Assembly: GCA_015143295.1 (NCBI GenBank) | Contig: CM026557.1 | Span: forward strand, 30,041,760-30,105,759 | Direction: 5' to 3' | DNA: 64,000 nt | DNA from: Tetracentron sinense | Lineage: Eukaryota > Streptophyta > Magnoliopsida > Trochodendrales > Trochodendraceae | In this document: piece after piece, positions 46,039 through 59,235 of the stretch | How positions within the stretch are numbered: position 1 is the stretch's first letter | Layout of the letters: each line of letters starts with the position of its first letter | Translations under genes and position numbers: made by a program | Notes under the pieces: model-generated | The model's input: the letters and a program-made list of their open reading frames with translations, nothing else | What the model was told of the DNA's origin: nothing | Database searches by the model: none

Positions 46039-49000
46039 CTATGCTTCTCTTTGATTTTTGAGTTTAATCAAGATTTATATCAAGATTACCTTCCCTATGA
46101 ATTTTGATAGCCCTAATGAATCAATCTTCTAGATTCTTGATTATTGGATAATCATTATTAGGCTTAAGGGATCCCCCTCTAGTTATTGAGGGAGTAATCA
46201 AGCCCCTAGAAATTAGTGTGATACTAATTTCAGTTTTTGGATGATTTTAAAATCTCTCTTGATTCTATTAGGGATACGTATATAGAGATATAAATTTGGT
46301 TAAAGCCCTTTAAGGATTCAGAGATCCTTTTTATATTAAATTAAATTGTTTAATTTATTCTTATGAGCCTCGGACAAGTTTTCCCTTTGATATATACCAC
46401 TTAGATACCCATTGATATTTTGGCTAGCATAAATAAATGAGATTTTATTTATTAAATGTTAATTAATAAATCTCATGGTGTTAGACACCCTTCCTTAAGT
46501 TTTCTTGGAGATTAAAGCTTATTTCGATTAAAATTGATTCATGGATTTTCGGATTTGTATTTGATTAGAAGAATCGATACAGTTTCGGTATTTCGGCCAT
46601 ACCTTTGTGACCGTAAGTCCGATTTAGGTCTGTCAGTACATCGTTTCGAAGCCGTCGAAAAGATCTACAACTTTCGTGAAGAACGTTTTTCCAGAATCAA
46701 TCATTTTGAGGGTCAAAAATTGAGTCGAAAATCTAAAGCGGGAAAAGGAGTTTTCTAAATTAATTTTCCAAGAGGCTTTCAAATTTTTCCTAAATTCCAT
46801 TATTTGATTTGAGACCATGGGATGCTATTAAATTGTTTAATGGGCTATCAATTAATTAAATAGTTTAATTATTTGATTTGAGAGCACGGGCTGAGATTTA
46901 ATTAAATTGTTTAATTATTTGCTTCGAGTCCACGGGTTATCATTTAATTAAATGTTAATTATGATATCTTTTATGGTTCCCTAAAAAGTTTATGGGAATA
47001 ATACCATAATTATTGTAGTTGATTTGGATCAATTACATGTGCTCAGAATGACTGCCTGCATAGTATTTATAAGTTTTTATTTGATTAATAGTTAATCAAG
47101 TAATTACATAAATGCCATTGGTTGAGATACAGGGTTTTATCTCAAGTAAATTTTAATTGATAGAGATCAATTATTTTTATGGACATTTAATACTAGTGTT
47201 TAGGGTATTATTTTATTTAATTGTTAAATCAAATAATCCCTAAAGCAGTTGGCCATTATGAAAAATTTTGAATTCACCTATTATTGATTTTGAATCAATA
47301 TAAAGTGATATTAAAAATTAGTAATTTGCTGATTTTTATTTTGGTCTTTTAATAGTTATTAGATCAAAATAATATAGAAGGGATTAGATCCATAGCCTAG
47401 CCGAATTTAATATGGTGTTTACTATTTGTTTATCAATTGAGGAATGTGAGGATGAATTTTAAGGTTAGATTAAATTTTAGAGAAATTGTTTCTCTTAATG
47501 ATTTTCCAAGCATTAAAGGAAAATTGTTTTCTTTTAATGATGATCTAAAAACCCTAAGAATTCATTCTTGTCATGCTTGCTTTCTTTGCTCTAGGGTTTT
47601 TCTATTAAATGTTAATAGAGACCTTAACCATATAGGAAAGAGTTTCCCTAAGGTTAACAAAACCCTTGTTGAGGTTATGGACTTTCTAAGTAATTTGTCA
47701 TGTCATGTTATTATTCATAGTTGATGAATTGTTAATAAATATTCTTGTTGAATGGTGGATGGGTTCCATGATCATGCCTTCTTCTTCTCTCTCTATTCTC
47801 TTCTATTTCTTCTTATGAGTTGTACTCCCCTTGAGCACCCTATTTTGGGTGGTTTCTCAAGGTTTCTTATTTTGAATATGATGTAATCTTAGTATTAGGA
47901 GTTGCTGATTTTTCTATGGAGAAATCGAATTGAAGATAGAAGATAATGATAATCGCATGGAGAATAAATCTTAGAAGGTGTTCTACAAGAGTAGTTGTAG
48001 GATTTCTAAGATAGCATGATCATGTTGACCCATTGTGTGGCAATATTATGTATTTCATGTGATGATTTATTATAGCTTTTAGTTGTTTAGAAAAGTCCAT
48101 AACCCTTGTGATAATGTGATTATCGTTTTTATGTAAATTTTGGATAATTGGATAAAACCCCACAATATGTGTTTTGTTCAAATATAAAAAGTTTGTGTTT
48201 AAATAAAACACATTATTATAGCCCTTTTTGGACATGATTCATGTAGTCCATGTTGAAATTTTTACGTGGAATATGTTACTTGCATGATTATGAGATAATT
48301 ATGTCTTAATTGGCATAGATGTGAGCTAACAATATTCACGATAATGGGAAGTGCTTGAGTGAAACTTATAGACCCTAGTAGAGGTCTTAGAGAGTTGTTT
48401 AAAGACTTTCATAATTTCTTTTAGACTTAAGGTTGTTGAACCCTAATGTGCTAAGAATAATTCGTAGAGAATTAAAGGGTAATATAGTCCATTTTGACTT
48501 ATGAGCTTTAGTGATGCACATGGACACTTTATAATTGTTATTTTAAGCCCATGGTGCTTGGTATGACCAATAGTCCATCATATGGATGAATGAACCATTT
48601 AAAGCCCACTGATGTTAAAAATGACCTTTGAACCCTTGGATTAGATCCATTAAGATTTCTGGGGCTAGTGGGAGTTCATTGGAATTAGTTTGATCTAATT
48701 AAATGAAATTTGATTTATTATCATGTGATGATATTTGTATATTGTTTTATACATGTGATACAATGATAAATATTATGAATGCTTTTGATATATACATTAG
48801 ATGTATAATTTATTCATGATATTCTGTTTTCCCTCAAGAAAAATATTAAGTGAATTAAATGGGCTAATCTATCCTACGGGATAATGTTGCCCTATGACCT
48901 TCCATTATCAATAAGACTAGGAATTAATTAGCCTGAGTCTTGTCTCTCTGACAGGAATCGGACATAATTCAGTCTAAATTAAACTCCTAGTGTTTTATTT

Positions 49001-49439
49001 CTATAGTAGATAGGAATGTGTATGGCCTGATAGGGAGTGTCAACTAGCATGGGGGCATATTCCTACTTGATCATATGACAACCGAGAATAATGGGTTTCA
49101 CTTAATCAAGGAACATGACGGCTGACACAGTGACAGTCATGTTGTCCTTGGAGGTCACAAGAAAATTGGGAATCACTGATTAACATAAAGAGTTATGCAT
49201 GAGATGTTCAGTGATGGATAGTTACTATCCACCTTGTAGTGCATGTGTGGTACTATCCTAGCATGGAAGATTGCATGTGTATTATAAGGCACCCAATGCT
49301 CATCAGAAATATGAAGTAGCATATTTCCTAATTTTATAGATTGAGGGGTCTATGAAATTTGACTGAATGATGAGCAATATCATCAAAGATCGAAAGCCCT
49401 GATCTAATGATATTATAATGTGTGAAATATTATGATGTA
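46039..49439 (+). other. Long non-coding leader of the copia-type element
   Basis: About 3.4 kb, AT-rich. The longest frames (46534-46758, 47437-47724) match no family I recognise. Repeated TTAATTAAATTGTTTAAT-like words occur at 46830-46960. Confidence 0.6.
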
Positions 49440-51416
49440 TGTTTTATTTTCATGTCATTCTATAACCACCTTACCAAGACTTTAATGAGAATCTCTTGAC
49501 CAATTCAAAGTGTTTGGAATGGAAAAGGAATCTCAAGTTTGTGCTTACTATCTAAAGAATTGCCCAAGTTCTCACTACTGATGTTAAATCTCATATGAGA
49601 TGTTTACAGAATACAATAGGGCTGTTAGGCAGCTTACTATATAAAAGGACAAGTGGACACTAAGTTGACTAGGGAAACCCAGTCACAAAGAATATGATAG
49701 AGATCATTGGATTCATAAATCCTAATTCTTGGTACTGAGATAAATTGAGATAAATTTATGGGATTAGAGGATATGATCTTCGACAAACTCCCGCAGTCAT
49801 TTAATATGGTTATGTTGAACAAGTAGGAAATCAGATTGTCTGAAATCCCACATGTTGCATATGGCTAAGAACCTTTGAAGAGTTCAATGCTACTTGCAAA
49901 GATGTTCAAAAGAATTGGATTTTCAAAATCCTGAGCATTTATGCAAAGGAAAGAAATCCAAGATTTTCCATTGGAAATGTATTCTGGTAGTATGGACAAG
50001 GGCTCTTCTGAGAAGAAAGGAAAGTATAAGGATTGTGCTTCATAGTGAAGCAATTGGTCATTAGATACAAGACAAACCTTTGGAAGGATTGTCCAGTTTG
50101 TATACTCATCAAGTCCAACTTAATTGTTGGAACCTCCAGCTCCTAATGCTTGGTATGATCTTGCATAAGTGCAATAGTTGCATGTTTGTTAAGGAGAAGG
50201 AGATATCTGAGTGGATAAAACTTCTACTTGGGAATGGGACAAAAGTTTGATGATCGTAACCATATGAATCTTCCATTAAGAGGTAGCTAACTTTATTTCA
50301 CATTCTTTGAAAAGTTCAAGGAATTCCGCATTGAAATAAATAAATAGCTACGTAAGTCTTCCATGATTGAGAAGAGTACCTCTTAATAGAAATTTCATAA
50401 TTTACTCTCATTACATCTGTCTCAGATAATTCTCATAACAAACCATAGCATGATGGTGTTGTTAAATCGAATTATATTTGATATGATTTGATAGAAGATG
50501 AGCTTGGGATTCGCGTTAGAGACATTTAGTCTCTATTCCTGGATAACAAAAGATATTTGTAAACAGGAATACAAGTTTCCTAGTAGAGAAACTGAATCTA
50601 GAATTGTTCTAGAAGCGGAAGCCCAATAGACCAATAACTATGAGAATTGATAGAGATCAACTCTCTACTCTCACTATACCTAAATAGTACACTAGAACCC
50701 ACAGGTCCTAGAATCTGTAGATGAACTAACTTTTATTTTGATGAAGTAATCAAACTGTTTGATTTTCATCTAAGAATGAAAGTATCATTTGTGTGCAAAT
50801 TAGTTAGTGGGAGCATAATTACTTTCCTGGCTCTATGCAGAGATAATATTCTTTTCATTGTGAATGAAGTATGAATATTATTCTTCTCTTAGATTTGATC
50901 TAGCAATTATGCAATGAAGGACAAAAACTTTGACATCATGTTTTCTTAGTCCAAAATGGTTTAGAGACAAAAGGAAAATGACATTGTTATTCTCCCAATA
51001 ACAATCATGTTTTTGTGCAAGTAAGATTCCAAGAAAAGAGTTTCTACCTTTATGAGATGGAATCTGTTTCTCTTAGATATATGATATCATGAGAAAATAT
51101 ACTTGTACTAGACCGGATATTCATCACATGTTGATGTGATAAGATATTAATCAGATTAGTCCGGAGCATTGCACAATGATAAAGCACAAGCAAGTTAACT
51201 TCTGAAAATAACTGTTGGACAGTATCATTTTTGTTTAGTCTTTTAAGACTATGGTTATTGATAATAAATTTGCAAGAGTTGCAAGTGTTATTGCATCACT
51301 ACAATAGTTGTGGTAAAGCAGACATGACAGACCCATACATATTAAGTTATGTCTCAATTGGTGTTTGAGAAACATCACTGGGAAGATGGGCATTACATCT
51401 AATTGGCTTAGAGTGC
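49440..51416 (+). pseudogene. Heavily degraded copia gag-pol remnant
   Basis: Only fragments are readable. Around 50780-50880 is CKLVSGSI then TFLALCRDNILFIV, aligning with the copia RT block whose catalytic motif is YVDDILL; here it is CRDN. At about 50905-50935 is AMKDKNFDIM, like AMKDLGEA. At 51100-51190 are TRPDI and ISPEHCTMIKH, like the RT/RNase H end block. All are interrupted by stops and indels. No protein can be made. Confidence 0.65.
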
Positions 51417-51426
51417 AAGTGGGAGA
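51417..51426 (+). other. Polypurine tract of the copia-type element
   Basis: AAGTGGGAGA just before the 3' LTR. Confidence 0.85.
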
Positions 51427-51427
51427 T

Positions 51428-53620
51428 TGTTGTACATATATGCCCTCGAAAGCCAATAAGAGACTTTTCTATGTTGATTAGACAAACATCATATTCACAC
51501 AACCAACTATAAAGGGTATTTATATTAATTACTGTCTCATATGATGATGACATAAAGTTCCATAGGTAACATTGTAGGAAAATCATGCAAAGGTTGCGAG
51601 GAGATATGATTTTCCGGTTCCTTGTAAACCTAATATTGTTCGAAGCCTCTAGAGTACTGGTTGGGCGCCGTACTTCATCATGGCTTGCACATGTGTAGTT
51701 CTATGAGATAGTGTGATGAATCTCATTCACAGAGAGTGGTGACTCTTGACTAACATGTGAGTATATGTAGCAAGTACATAATACTGAACGGGGTCACTAG
51801 TGGATACCCTATGGAATACACTGTCAGATTGTATTAGGGTTATCCATTTGACAATTTGTCCTTAGACCTGAGAGGTTAACATTTTCTCAGACATTTATCT
51901 ATATGGCTTTGATGTGCCAATCGGCAATGTCCAATACACAAGACTAACTCCGGGTACGTTGGGTCATGTACACTATGTTTGGAGAAGTGTGTAAATACTC
52001 AATAAGGAATCCACAACTCCTTAATTGGAGATAATGATATCAAGGTGATACTTGTTGAACTGAACTGTTAAATCCAGTACTGGTGCTTTTCGGTAAAATG
52101 GTCTTTATCGAAGTTGATATTTTTAATATGGAAAAGTATATATATAAATATATATGTCAGTTCTTTTCTAATGTTTCTTCAAAAGTGTTTTGGAGGTTCA
52201 GTTCAATGAAAAGTAATCATGAGAAAGAGTTCTATTCATAAGTTAGGGACTAAGACAGTGGAATTGTTCCAATCCCGGAAGCTTACATGTGATATCGGAA
52301 TGTGGAAGGATTTATTTGTAAATATATTGTGAGATGGTACTTACAAGCAATTCTCTAATTTCTGGAGCTTAATCACATTGTGTTAATGGACATTAATTGT
52401 GATTGGTGGAAGTCCAGGGACTTAGATAACATTCTATGATCCTAATGGAGTTTTAGGAAAGGTGTTTCCTAGTAACAATGCTTCAACCAAAAAGGTGAAG
52501 TACTTGGTCCCACAACCGGAAATAGGAGATCCCTTTAGATCCCACACACAAGGACCTTCTTAAAGTATTTAATTTAATTTATAATTAAATTAATTAATTT
52601 CTCTAAGTAATCACTATATGGTATAGTGAAGCTCTAAAAGGTGGAATCACATTAGATGTGAAAAACCAAATGGGTAGGACCCATTGGGAATTATTATAAA
52701 AGAATAATTCAAGTGACCAAGAGGGTTTTGGAAACCCTTTAGGCGTGTAGGATGGGACCCACCTAGGGTGGGACGCCCACTTCAAGGAGGAATAATAATT
52801 GTTATTATTTTAATTAGTTTCTAATTAATTAACACCTTATTGGATAAGGTTAGTTAGTTAGTTAGTTAATTAGTTACTAATTAAAGATTCCCTAATTGTT
52901 AGGGATTCCATTAGTTAGTTACTAATTCAAGATTCCTTATTGGATAAGGATAAGATTAGTTACTAATGGATAAGGCTGGTTTCTTTTAAGATTAATCCTA
53001 ATTGGATTAGGAGAATAATCAATAAAGGAAACTATTGAGGAATCCTAATTGGATTAGGATAAGGTTAATGAATTATAATTGGATTACAATTCAAGCAACC
53101 AAGAGAGAACTTTTATAAAGGATTGGATGCCCAGCCCTTTAAGATAGATAATTCTCCAGAATTTTTTCTTCTCTCCCTCTCCTAAAAAACCTCACACCCT
53201 CCCCTCTCTCTCCTTGAGGTGTATGGTCACACCCATCTCTCTCTTCTTTTGTCTTCTTGATTGGATCTTGAGGAAAAGCAAGAATTCATCTTATTCATCA
53301 AGAAAGGTTCTTGATCAATAAAGATTGGATCTTTATTCAAGATTCCTAGAGCTGGAAATTTGGAAGGGCCATTAGCTTCCATTAGAAAAAGCTTTAAAGG
53401 AAAAAGAAGGTTCGTGTGAATCGACAGGAGACTTGACACTTGTGAAGTTTTGCGAGTACTATTTTAACGTGGATTTGACTTAACAATTTCAAAGTCGCAA
53501 AGGTGAATGTTATTCTAACCTTCATTGAATAAAATCAATTAGAATCTTAGTCAGATCTTGGGATTCGATGTATGCCCCCCAAGAACTGTGTTTCTAAAAT
53601 TAAAAAGTGGCATACTTTCA
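51428..53620 (+). repeat. Copia-type 3' LTR
   Basis: Second LTR copy, ending ATACTTTCA followed by the AAAAG target-site copy. Confidence 0.95.
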
Positions 53621-54867
53621 AAAGGCACCTCAAACTTAACTTGTTAAATCCTTTAGAGTAATTATTTGTATTGTTTTATGCTACTTGGTTGTTTACAATT
53701 GTTATAGGTTCATCCGAGAAAAAGTGCTTAATATGGATGGTTTAGAAGGATCTCAGGAGCAAAAGTGAAGAAGAAAGGATCAATCACCCTTTCTGCATTT
53801 TGGGCTTATTTTAATTACATAAAAGTTTCCTTTTGGGCCCAATTTGACTATTTTTTAAGGCCCAAACTTTGTAGAGAAAAGAGAAACGATGAGTTGTAGA
53901 GAAATTGGAAGTCCTTATTGTATAAGGACTCTATCTTTCTCTCTTTCTCTATAAAAGGAGAGATTCCTTCTAGAGATTCCATCATTATTATTAGAGAGAG
54001 AATTTTGTAGAGATTTTTGGATCTGAAGAAGAGAAGCTCTGGAGATCAAGGAAGCCATGAAGAGAAGTGCTGCAACTTTGTCTATGAAGATGATGCATTC
54101 CTCCCTCGCGATGAACTAATTTCCATTATAGAGTTTCGATGAAATCCTATCCAAGTAACTGTGTCATTTTATTTTGTTTTTATTTTTGATTTTTGAATTG
54201 TAAGACATTGATTGCATAAATTAGAGGGTTGTTTCAACAACCGGATTTATTGATTTATATTCAATTTCAATGGAATTCTCAACCTTGTCTTAGGTTTTAT
54301 GAAATTCGAATTGAAATCACTTGTGTTAATTTTTGTCAGAATTTAGACATAAGTTTTATGCAATGGTTTTAATATATCGAGAGATTAAATTCGAAGATAT
54401 TTTATGTTAAGGGAAGACGAGTGATTACACAACCGTAGATTAGTGTGTATCATTTGTGCTAACCGAAGATACGATATGCTTAGAATATAATCCCTTGAAC
54501 TTCTCTAGATCAGTTGAGAGGGGATGTGTTGTCACTCTAACTGTAATGTTTGTAAATTAAGAGATTAGAATAAATTCAAATAGGTACTGGTTATTAGGTT
54601 AGTGGTGGATTTGAAAACCCTAGATTTTCTCTTTCAAAGGATTTAAAACTAGTAGTTGATAATTAAATTAGAAATCATAATTAGTTTAATTCACTGTTTT
54701 AGTTTAATCAAACAAAATTTCATTATCTCAATTGTTAGTTGAAAATTAACCTGAATAAAAAGCAACGAAACCAATGCAGTCCTCATAGGAACGATACCCT
54801 TACTAGTACTATTCTACAGAAATATTACTAAAAATGAATAATTTAAGATTGACTGACGATCAATTTT

Positions 54868-54885
54868 TGACGTCGTTGCTGGGGA
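54868..54885 (+). other. Athila-type primer-binding site (mutated)
   Basis: TGACGTCGTTGCTGGGGA differs from the usual TGGCGCCGTTGCCGGGGA at three positions, all transitions at C/G. Confidence 0.75.
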
Positions 54886-55064
54886 TTGCTGGAATGGTTT
54901 AGTTGTTCATTTGAAAGATTAAATTTAAATTAATCATATTTAAAAATCCAAAAATATTTTTCTTTTTTATTTAATTGGAAATATTTGTGTTTTCAGGTAC
55001 CAAATTGCTCAAACTGCAAGGATTGAAAAAGTTTATTCACTATTGTGGAAAGCAGGAGAGTTCT

Positions 55065-56932
55065 TGTAGCACCCCGAAACGTTTTGCCATGTATTGGAAC
55101 CCATGCCAAGGCATTATGCCTTTGTAATCCTCCTATTTCTATGAAATGAGAAAATTTAAAGAACTCTAAGTGTTAAGAAGTAGTATTCCTAAGTCGGATA
55201 TATCGAAACCCGAGTTACTGAATCTCATTTATGGATCAGTCAAATTTAGGGGTAATTTGGTTAATAAATAAAGAAGAAATTAGAAATTTTAAACGTCAGA
55301 AATGTTCCCCTTTGAAAGACGAATCCAACGCAAGTTGAATCTTCAAAATCGAACAACCGAGTCAAAACTTATGGGCGAATTACCAAAGTAGGGGAAAACT
55401 GGGAGAAAACAACAAAATCTGGAGTGTGCGATCGATCGCAAGTCAGGTGCGATCGATCGCATGCAGGCGAAATGGTTCCCAAACTCTCTAGGCCATATGC
55501 GATAGATGGATCCCCCAGGTGCGATGGATCACAGGGATCTGCGATGGATCAGAAGTATGTGCGATTGATCTCATGCAGGGAAATTCAGTCCAAGAATGCT
55601 CCGGTTCATGTGCGATAGATCGCATCTAGGTGCGATCGATCTCAAGGACCTGCGATTGATCGTAGACAAGTGTGCGATCGATCCATGCGGTAGCAGATTC
55701 CGAATTTGAGGGTGTTAAACCCTTGATCTATTAAGGGTTCTCATTTGAGGGCTTTTCTAAACCAAGGGAAAGGAAGAGAAGGGAGAGGAAATGGGGTTTT
55801 CCAAGAGGGTTTTGGATTAGAGAGAAGGCTTAGCTCCAAATTCTTCCTCAAATCTCAAGATCTTCCTAATCCAAGCTCAAGCAAAACGTGGAGTTCTCGT
55901 CCAAGCTCGGCAACCGCTTCCACGAGCTACATCAAGGGTTTTCTTCAACCTATTCAAGGTCGGTACCCTATACTACCCTTCTAGTTCATACTCTCCTTAT
56001 TTTAGGTTTTCCCTAATTTCTAAGTAAGATAATGAGATGGGATGAATGGATGAAGGTGGATGGTTGTGTGGATATGTATGGGCGATTGGATGCCATGTGT
56101 ATGTGTTATGATGAACGAAATGGGAAGGGCATTGTATGAATAATGAACATACATGTATGTTGTGAACATTAACCCACCTTGAAATCCAAGATTTAGGTAT
56201 TAACCATAATGCACATACCAAATGTTTGATGAAATGCCCCAATGAAGAAAATGATAATTATTCTTAGAAAATACTTGTGTGAACTTCCTTGTTTCCTAAA
56301 ATAGTATGTTGGTTGATGTATTAATTATCCAATGCAAATGCTTTATATGCTATTGTCATCCTTAATTGTACACGGAACCACGAGCACGGCATGTAGTCCA
56401 TGAGTAGGGTTTCAAGCATTAAACACCGTGTTTTGTTTTCAAGGTTTTATTCCCGATTCAGGAACACCATGACAAGGCCAAACGAAAGGGTTGGCAAATA
56501 GAGGTAGGGCATATCTTAAGATATGTTTTGCCTCGCTTTTGACACGAACAAGAACGCCCCAAGCATGCATGTTACCTTCAATGCATTTCGTCAAAGGGGG
56601 GTCTCCCCTCCCTCACAAGTTGTTTCTCATTTAGGAAGAGGGGCCTCCCCTCCCTCACAAGTAGCAAGAACATGTTTATTTTCCAAGCAAGCAAGCATGA
56701 TACATGACACGCATGACAAGCATGACATGCATGACAAGCATGACAAGCATAACACACATGACAAGCATGATACAAGCATGACACGCATGACACGATACTA
56801 TGCGACAAGACAAGACACATGACAAGACAAGTTTTGAACACGAAAAGAGTATTTCAAGTCAAGCCAAGCACATGACGTTTTCAAGATATTTCTGACTTTG
56901 ATGTTATACAAGCACGAATTATAAACTGTTTT
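55065..56932 (+). mobile_element. Tekay-type LTR A, truncated by LTR B
   Basis: Begins TGTAGCACCCCGAAACG and follows the Tekay-type LTR plan as far as the ATTATAAATTGT-like region of LTR C (about 60530). It has a GCGATCGATCGC array (55424-55690), a two-unit minisatellite (56590-56665) and a CATGACAAGC decamer tract (56695-56830). It is cut at 56933, so its 3' part should be beyond the window. Confidence 0.85.
55424..55690. repeat. GCGATCGATCGC palindrome array in LTR A
   Basis: About ten sites with the core TGCGATCGATCGCA or TGCGATAGATCGCA and degenerate forms, spaced 12-45 bases. Confidence 0.88.
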
Positions 56933-58521
56933 TGTAGAGCCCTGGAACTTTTGCTCACGTCTTGGAATGTGTGCCAAGGCATGATACCTTGTAATACCCA
57001 ATTTCATGAAATCAAATTGTTGAAAACTTAGAGTATCGTCTCAAGGATGCTATAATTAATTAAATCAATTATCGGATAATGACCTATAGCCTTACAAGCT
57101 TCCTAGGCAAGTTTAGAAGATGTTAGAATAGAAGTAAAATGGGTCCAAGTAGTGGAAATGGGTGAAAATTGGTCTCTGTGTCAAAACCTGTAGACCACCG
57201 ATCGCTCGGTCCATGGAGTGATCGATCGGTCCAAAACCGATCGATCGGAGGCTATCGACTGGTCGAAAAATTTATATGGGGAAATTTTTCAGAGAGTTGA
57301 TTTTTGGTCGAGAGCTTGGTCAATTCACCGATCGCTCGGTAGGCAACCGATCGATCGGTCATAAACACCGATCGCTCGGTCTTCGCGTTTTTACAGAATT
57401 TCATTAAGGGCGTTTTCATCTTTTAGGCGTTAAACCCTTTCCTATATAGGATTGCCCGAGCCTTTAGGGCTCATTTACCACACTTAGAAGATATTAGAGA
57501 GGAAGAGAGAAGAGAAAGGTTTTCCTAACCTAGGGTTTGATTTTTGAGAAGAAATCAAAGGGTTTGTGAACCCTAGATCACCTCAAGCTTGGATTGCTTC
57601 AAGATCAAGGGTCAAGCTAGTGAGGAGCACTTTCCCGAAGCTAGGGCAGCAACTCATGCGCGTTTTGGAAGGGGATTCTTTCCCTCATTTTTCAAGGTCG
57701 GTACTTCTTGCTACCCTCCTAGTCATAGTTCCTCTTTTCCTCCATGTTTCTTTGTTTTCCTTCATCTATACTTGTGCTATGAGTGGGGATGTGTGGATGT
57801 TGTGAATGGAGATGGAATGGGCGATTGGATGCCAATGGTTGTGTTGTGATAATTGAAATGGGGAGGGCATTGTATTAATAATGAACATACCATGTTTGAT
57901 GGAATGCCGAGGTGAATAAAATGAATAATAAACTAAGAAAATACATGCTTAAAGTTTATGGAAATTGTTTGGGTTATGATAGTCTGTCTCGTGCTTTACC
58001 TAAATTGTTTAATTTGTCACTTGTTTAAATGGTGATGTGCAATGTATTGTGAAATCCCCAAACATGTCATATTTAAATTCAATTGCAAGTATGCACACGA
58101 CTTCCATGAGCACGGCATGCATGACATGATTTATCGTATTTTCACAAACATGATTAGAGGTGGGACATATCCTACAATATGTTTTATCTCGCTTTTCACA
58201 AGAAAACAAGAACAAACATACCACGAGGGGTCTCCCCTCACTCATAAGTGCATAGCATAAAGAAGGGCCTCCCCTCCCTCGCAAGTACATACATATCATG
58301 AAGAAGGGCATCCCTTCCCTCTCAAGTGCATTGCATAAAGAATGGTCTCCCTTCCCTCTCAAGTGCATCTTAGAAGGATATCTCACAAGTGTATCTCACA
58401 AGTTACATGATCACAAGCAAGCACGCATGACACGAATGGCATGGCATGACATGTACGACACGCTCGACAAGATAAAGCAAGACAAACATGACAAGCTTTC
58501 AAGTACGAAAAGGATATTTCA
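56933..58521 (+). mobile_element. Tekay-type LTR B, truncated by LTR C
   Basis: Begins TGTAGAGCCCTGGAAC. It has a CCGATCGCTCGG array at 57190-57385, a minisatellite at 58228-58370, and stops at AAAAGGATATTTCA, where LTR C continues an equivalent sequence with AGCCAAG (60450-60460). No gene. Confidence 0.85.
57190..57385. repeat. CGATCG palindrome array in LTR B
   Basis: ACCGATCGCTCGGT and ACCGATCGATCGGT alternate, as in E1. Confidence 0.9.
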
Positions 58522-58769
58522 TGTAGAGCTCCGGACCTTTTCACATTTAACGCATGACACTTTCGTTGCCATTTTACCTTTAAAGAGGTACAATTAATAA
58601 ATAAGGAAGAAATTGGAAATTCCAAAATGTCAGAAATATTCTTTTTCGAAGTACGAACCCAACGCAAGTTGAATCGTCAAAATCGGACGAACGAGTCAAA
58701 GGATATGGCCAAAACAGTCTGGACCTACAGGCAATCGATCGCTGGGCATATGCACTTGAGGACGAGCTC

Positions 58770-59235
58770 TGGAGAGGCACTAAGGACGTAGCTCGGAAGG
58801 CACTAAGGACGTAGCTCTGATAACGTGCTCTGACAACGTGCTCTGATAAGGCACAGACAACGTACTCTGATAACGTAGCTCTAGCTCTGATAACGTATAC
58901 GTTGTGCATCCGTTGTGCAACAGACAACGGGGTACGTCGTGCAGCAGACAACGTGTACGTTGTACAGCAAACAACGTGTACGTTGTACAGCTCACGACGG
59001 GCACGTTGTACATAAGACAACGGACAACGAGCTCAGCACTATACACAACACAACGTGACAACGGGTTCGGCACCCTTCACAGCACAACGTGTTCGGCACT
59101 ATTCACAGCACAACGTGTTCGGCACTATTCACAGCACAACGTGTTCGGCACTATTCACAGCACAACGTGTTCGGCACTATTCACAGCACAACGTGTTTGG
59201 CACTATTCACAGCTCAACGTGTTCAGCACTCGTGT
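58770..59235. repeat. ACGT-rich array and 26-bp tandem repeat in LTR C
   Basis: 58770-59010 has repeated AACGTACTCTGATAACGT and ACGTTGT words. From 59083 six 26-bp units of CACAACGTGTTCGGCACTAT plus TCACAG follow (59083, 59109, 59135, 59161, 59187, 59213). ORFs here come only from the repeats. Confidence 0.93.

Larger units (their letters stand above)
43829..53620 (+). mobile_element. Copia-type element with young LTRs and a decayed interior, TSD AAAAG
   Basis: LTRs of 2192 and 2193 bp (43829-46020, 51428-53620) begin TGTTG and end ATACTTTCA. AAAAG flanks the element at 43824-43828 and 53621-53625. A Met PBS follows the 5' LTR and a polypurine tract precedes the 3' LTR. The interior is 5.4 kb but has no intact gene, only degraded copia pol traces near its 3' end. 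I count about 20 base differences between the LTRs, so it moved recently. It is best described as a large non-autonomous derivative (LARD-like). Confidence 0.92.
43800..55064 (+). mobile_element. Athila-like element, 5' part, split by a copia-type element
   Basis: Its 5' LTR occupies 43800-43828 and 53626-54862, about 1.27 kb once the insertion is removed. It starts TGATCG and ends CGATCA, a perfect short inverted repeat. Six bases later is TGACGTCGTTGCTGGGGA, the Athila PBS type (TGGCGCCGTTGCCGGGGA) with three G-to-A or C-to-T changes. About 180 bases of leader follow (54886-55064) before LTR A begins. No coding sequence remains in the window. Athila assignment rests on the PBS alone. Confidence 0.7.

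Noticed and set aside
47437..47724. 95-codon plus-strand frame in the copia-type leader
   Set aside because: It matches no gag or pol block and sits in AT-rich leader; chance ORF is more likely.
53621..55064. Possible host-gene fragment between elements
   Set aside because: The region ends in an Athila-type PBS and has LTR-like ends with 43800, so it is retrotransposon sequence.
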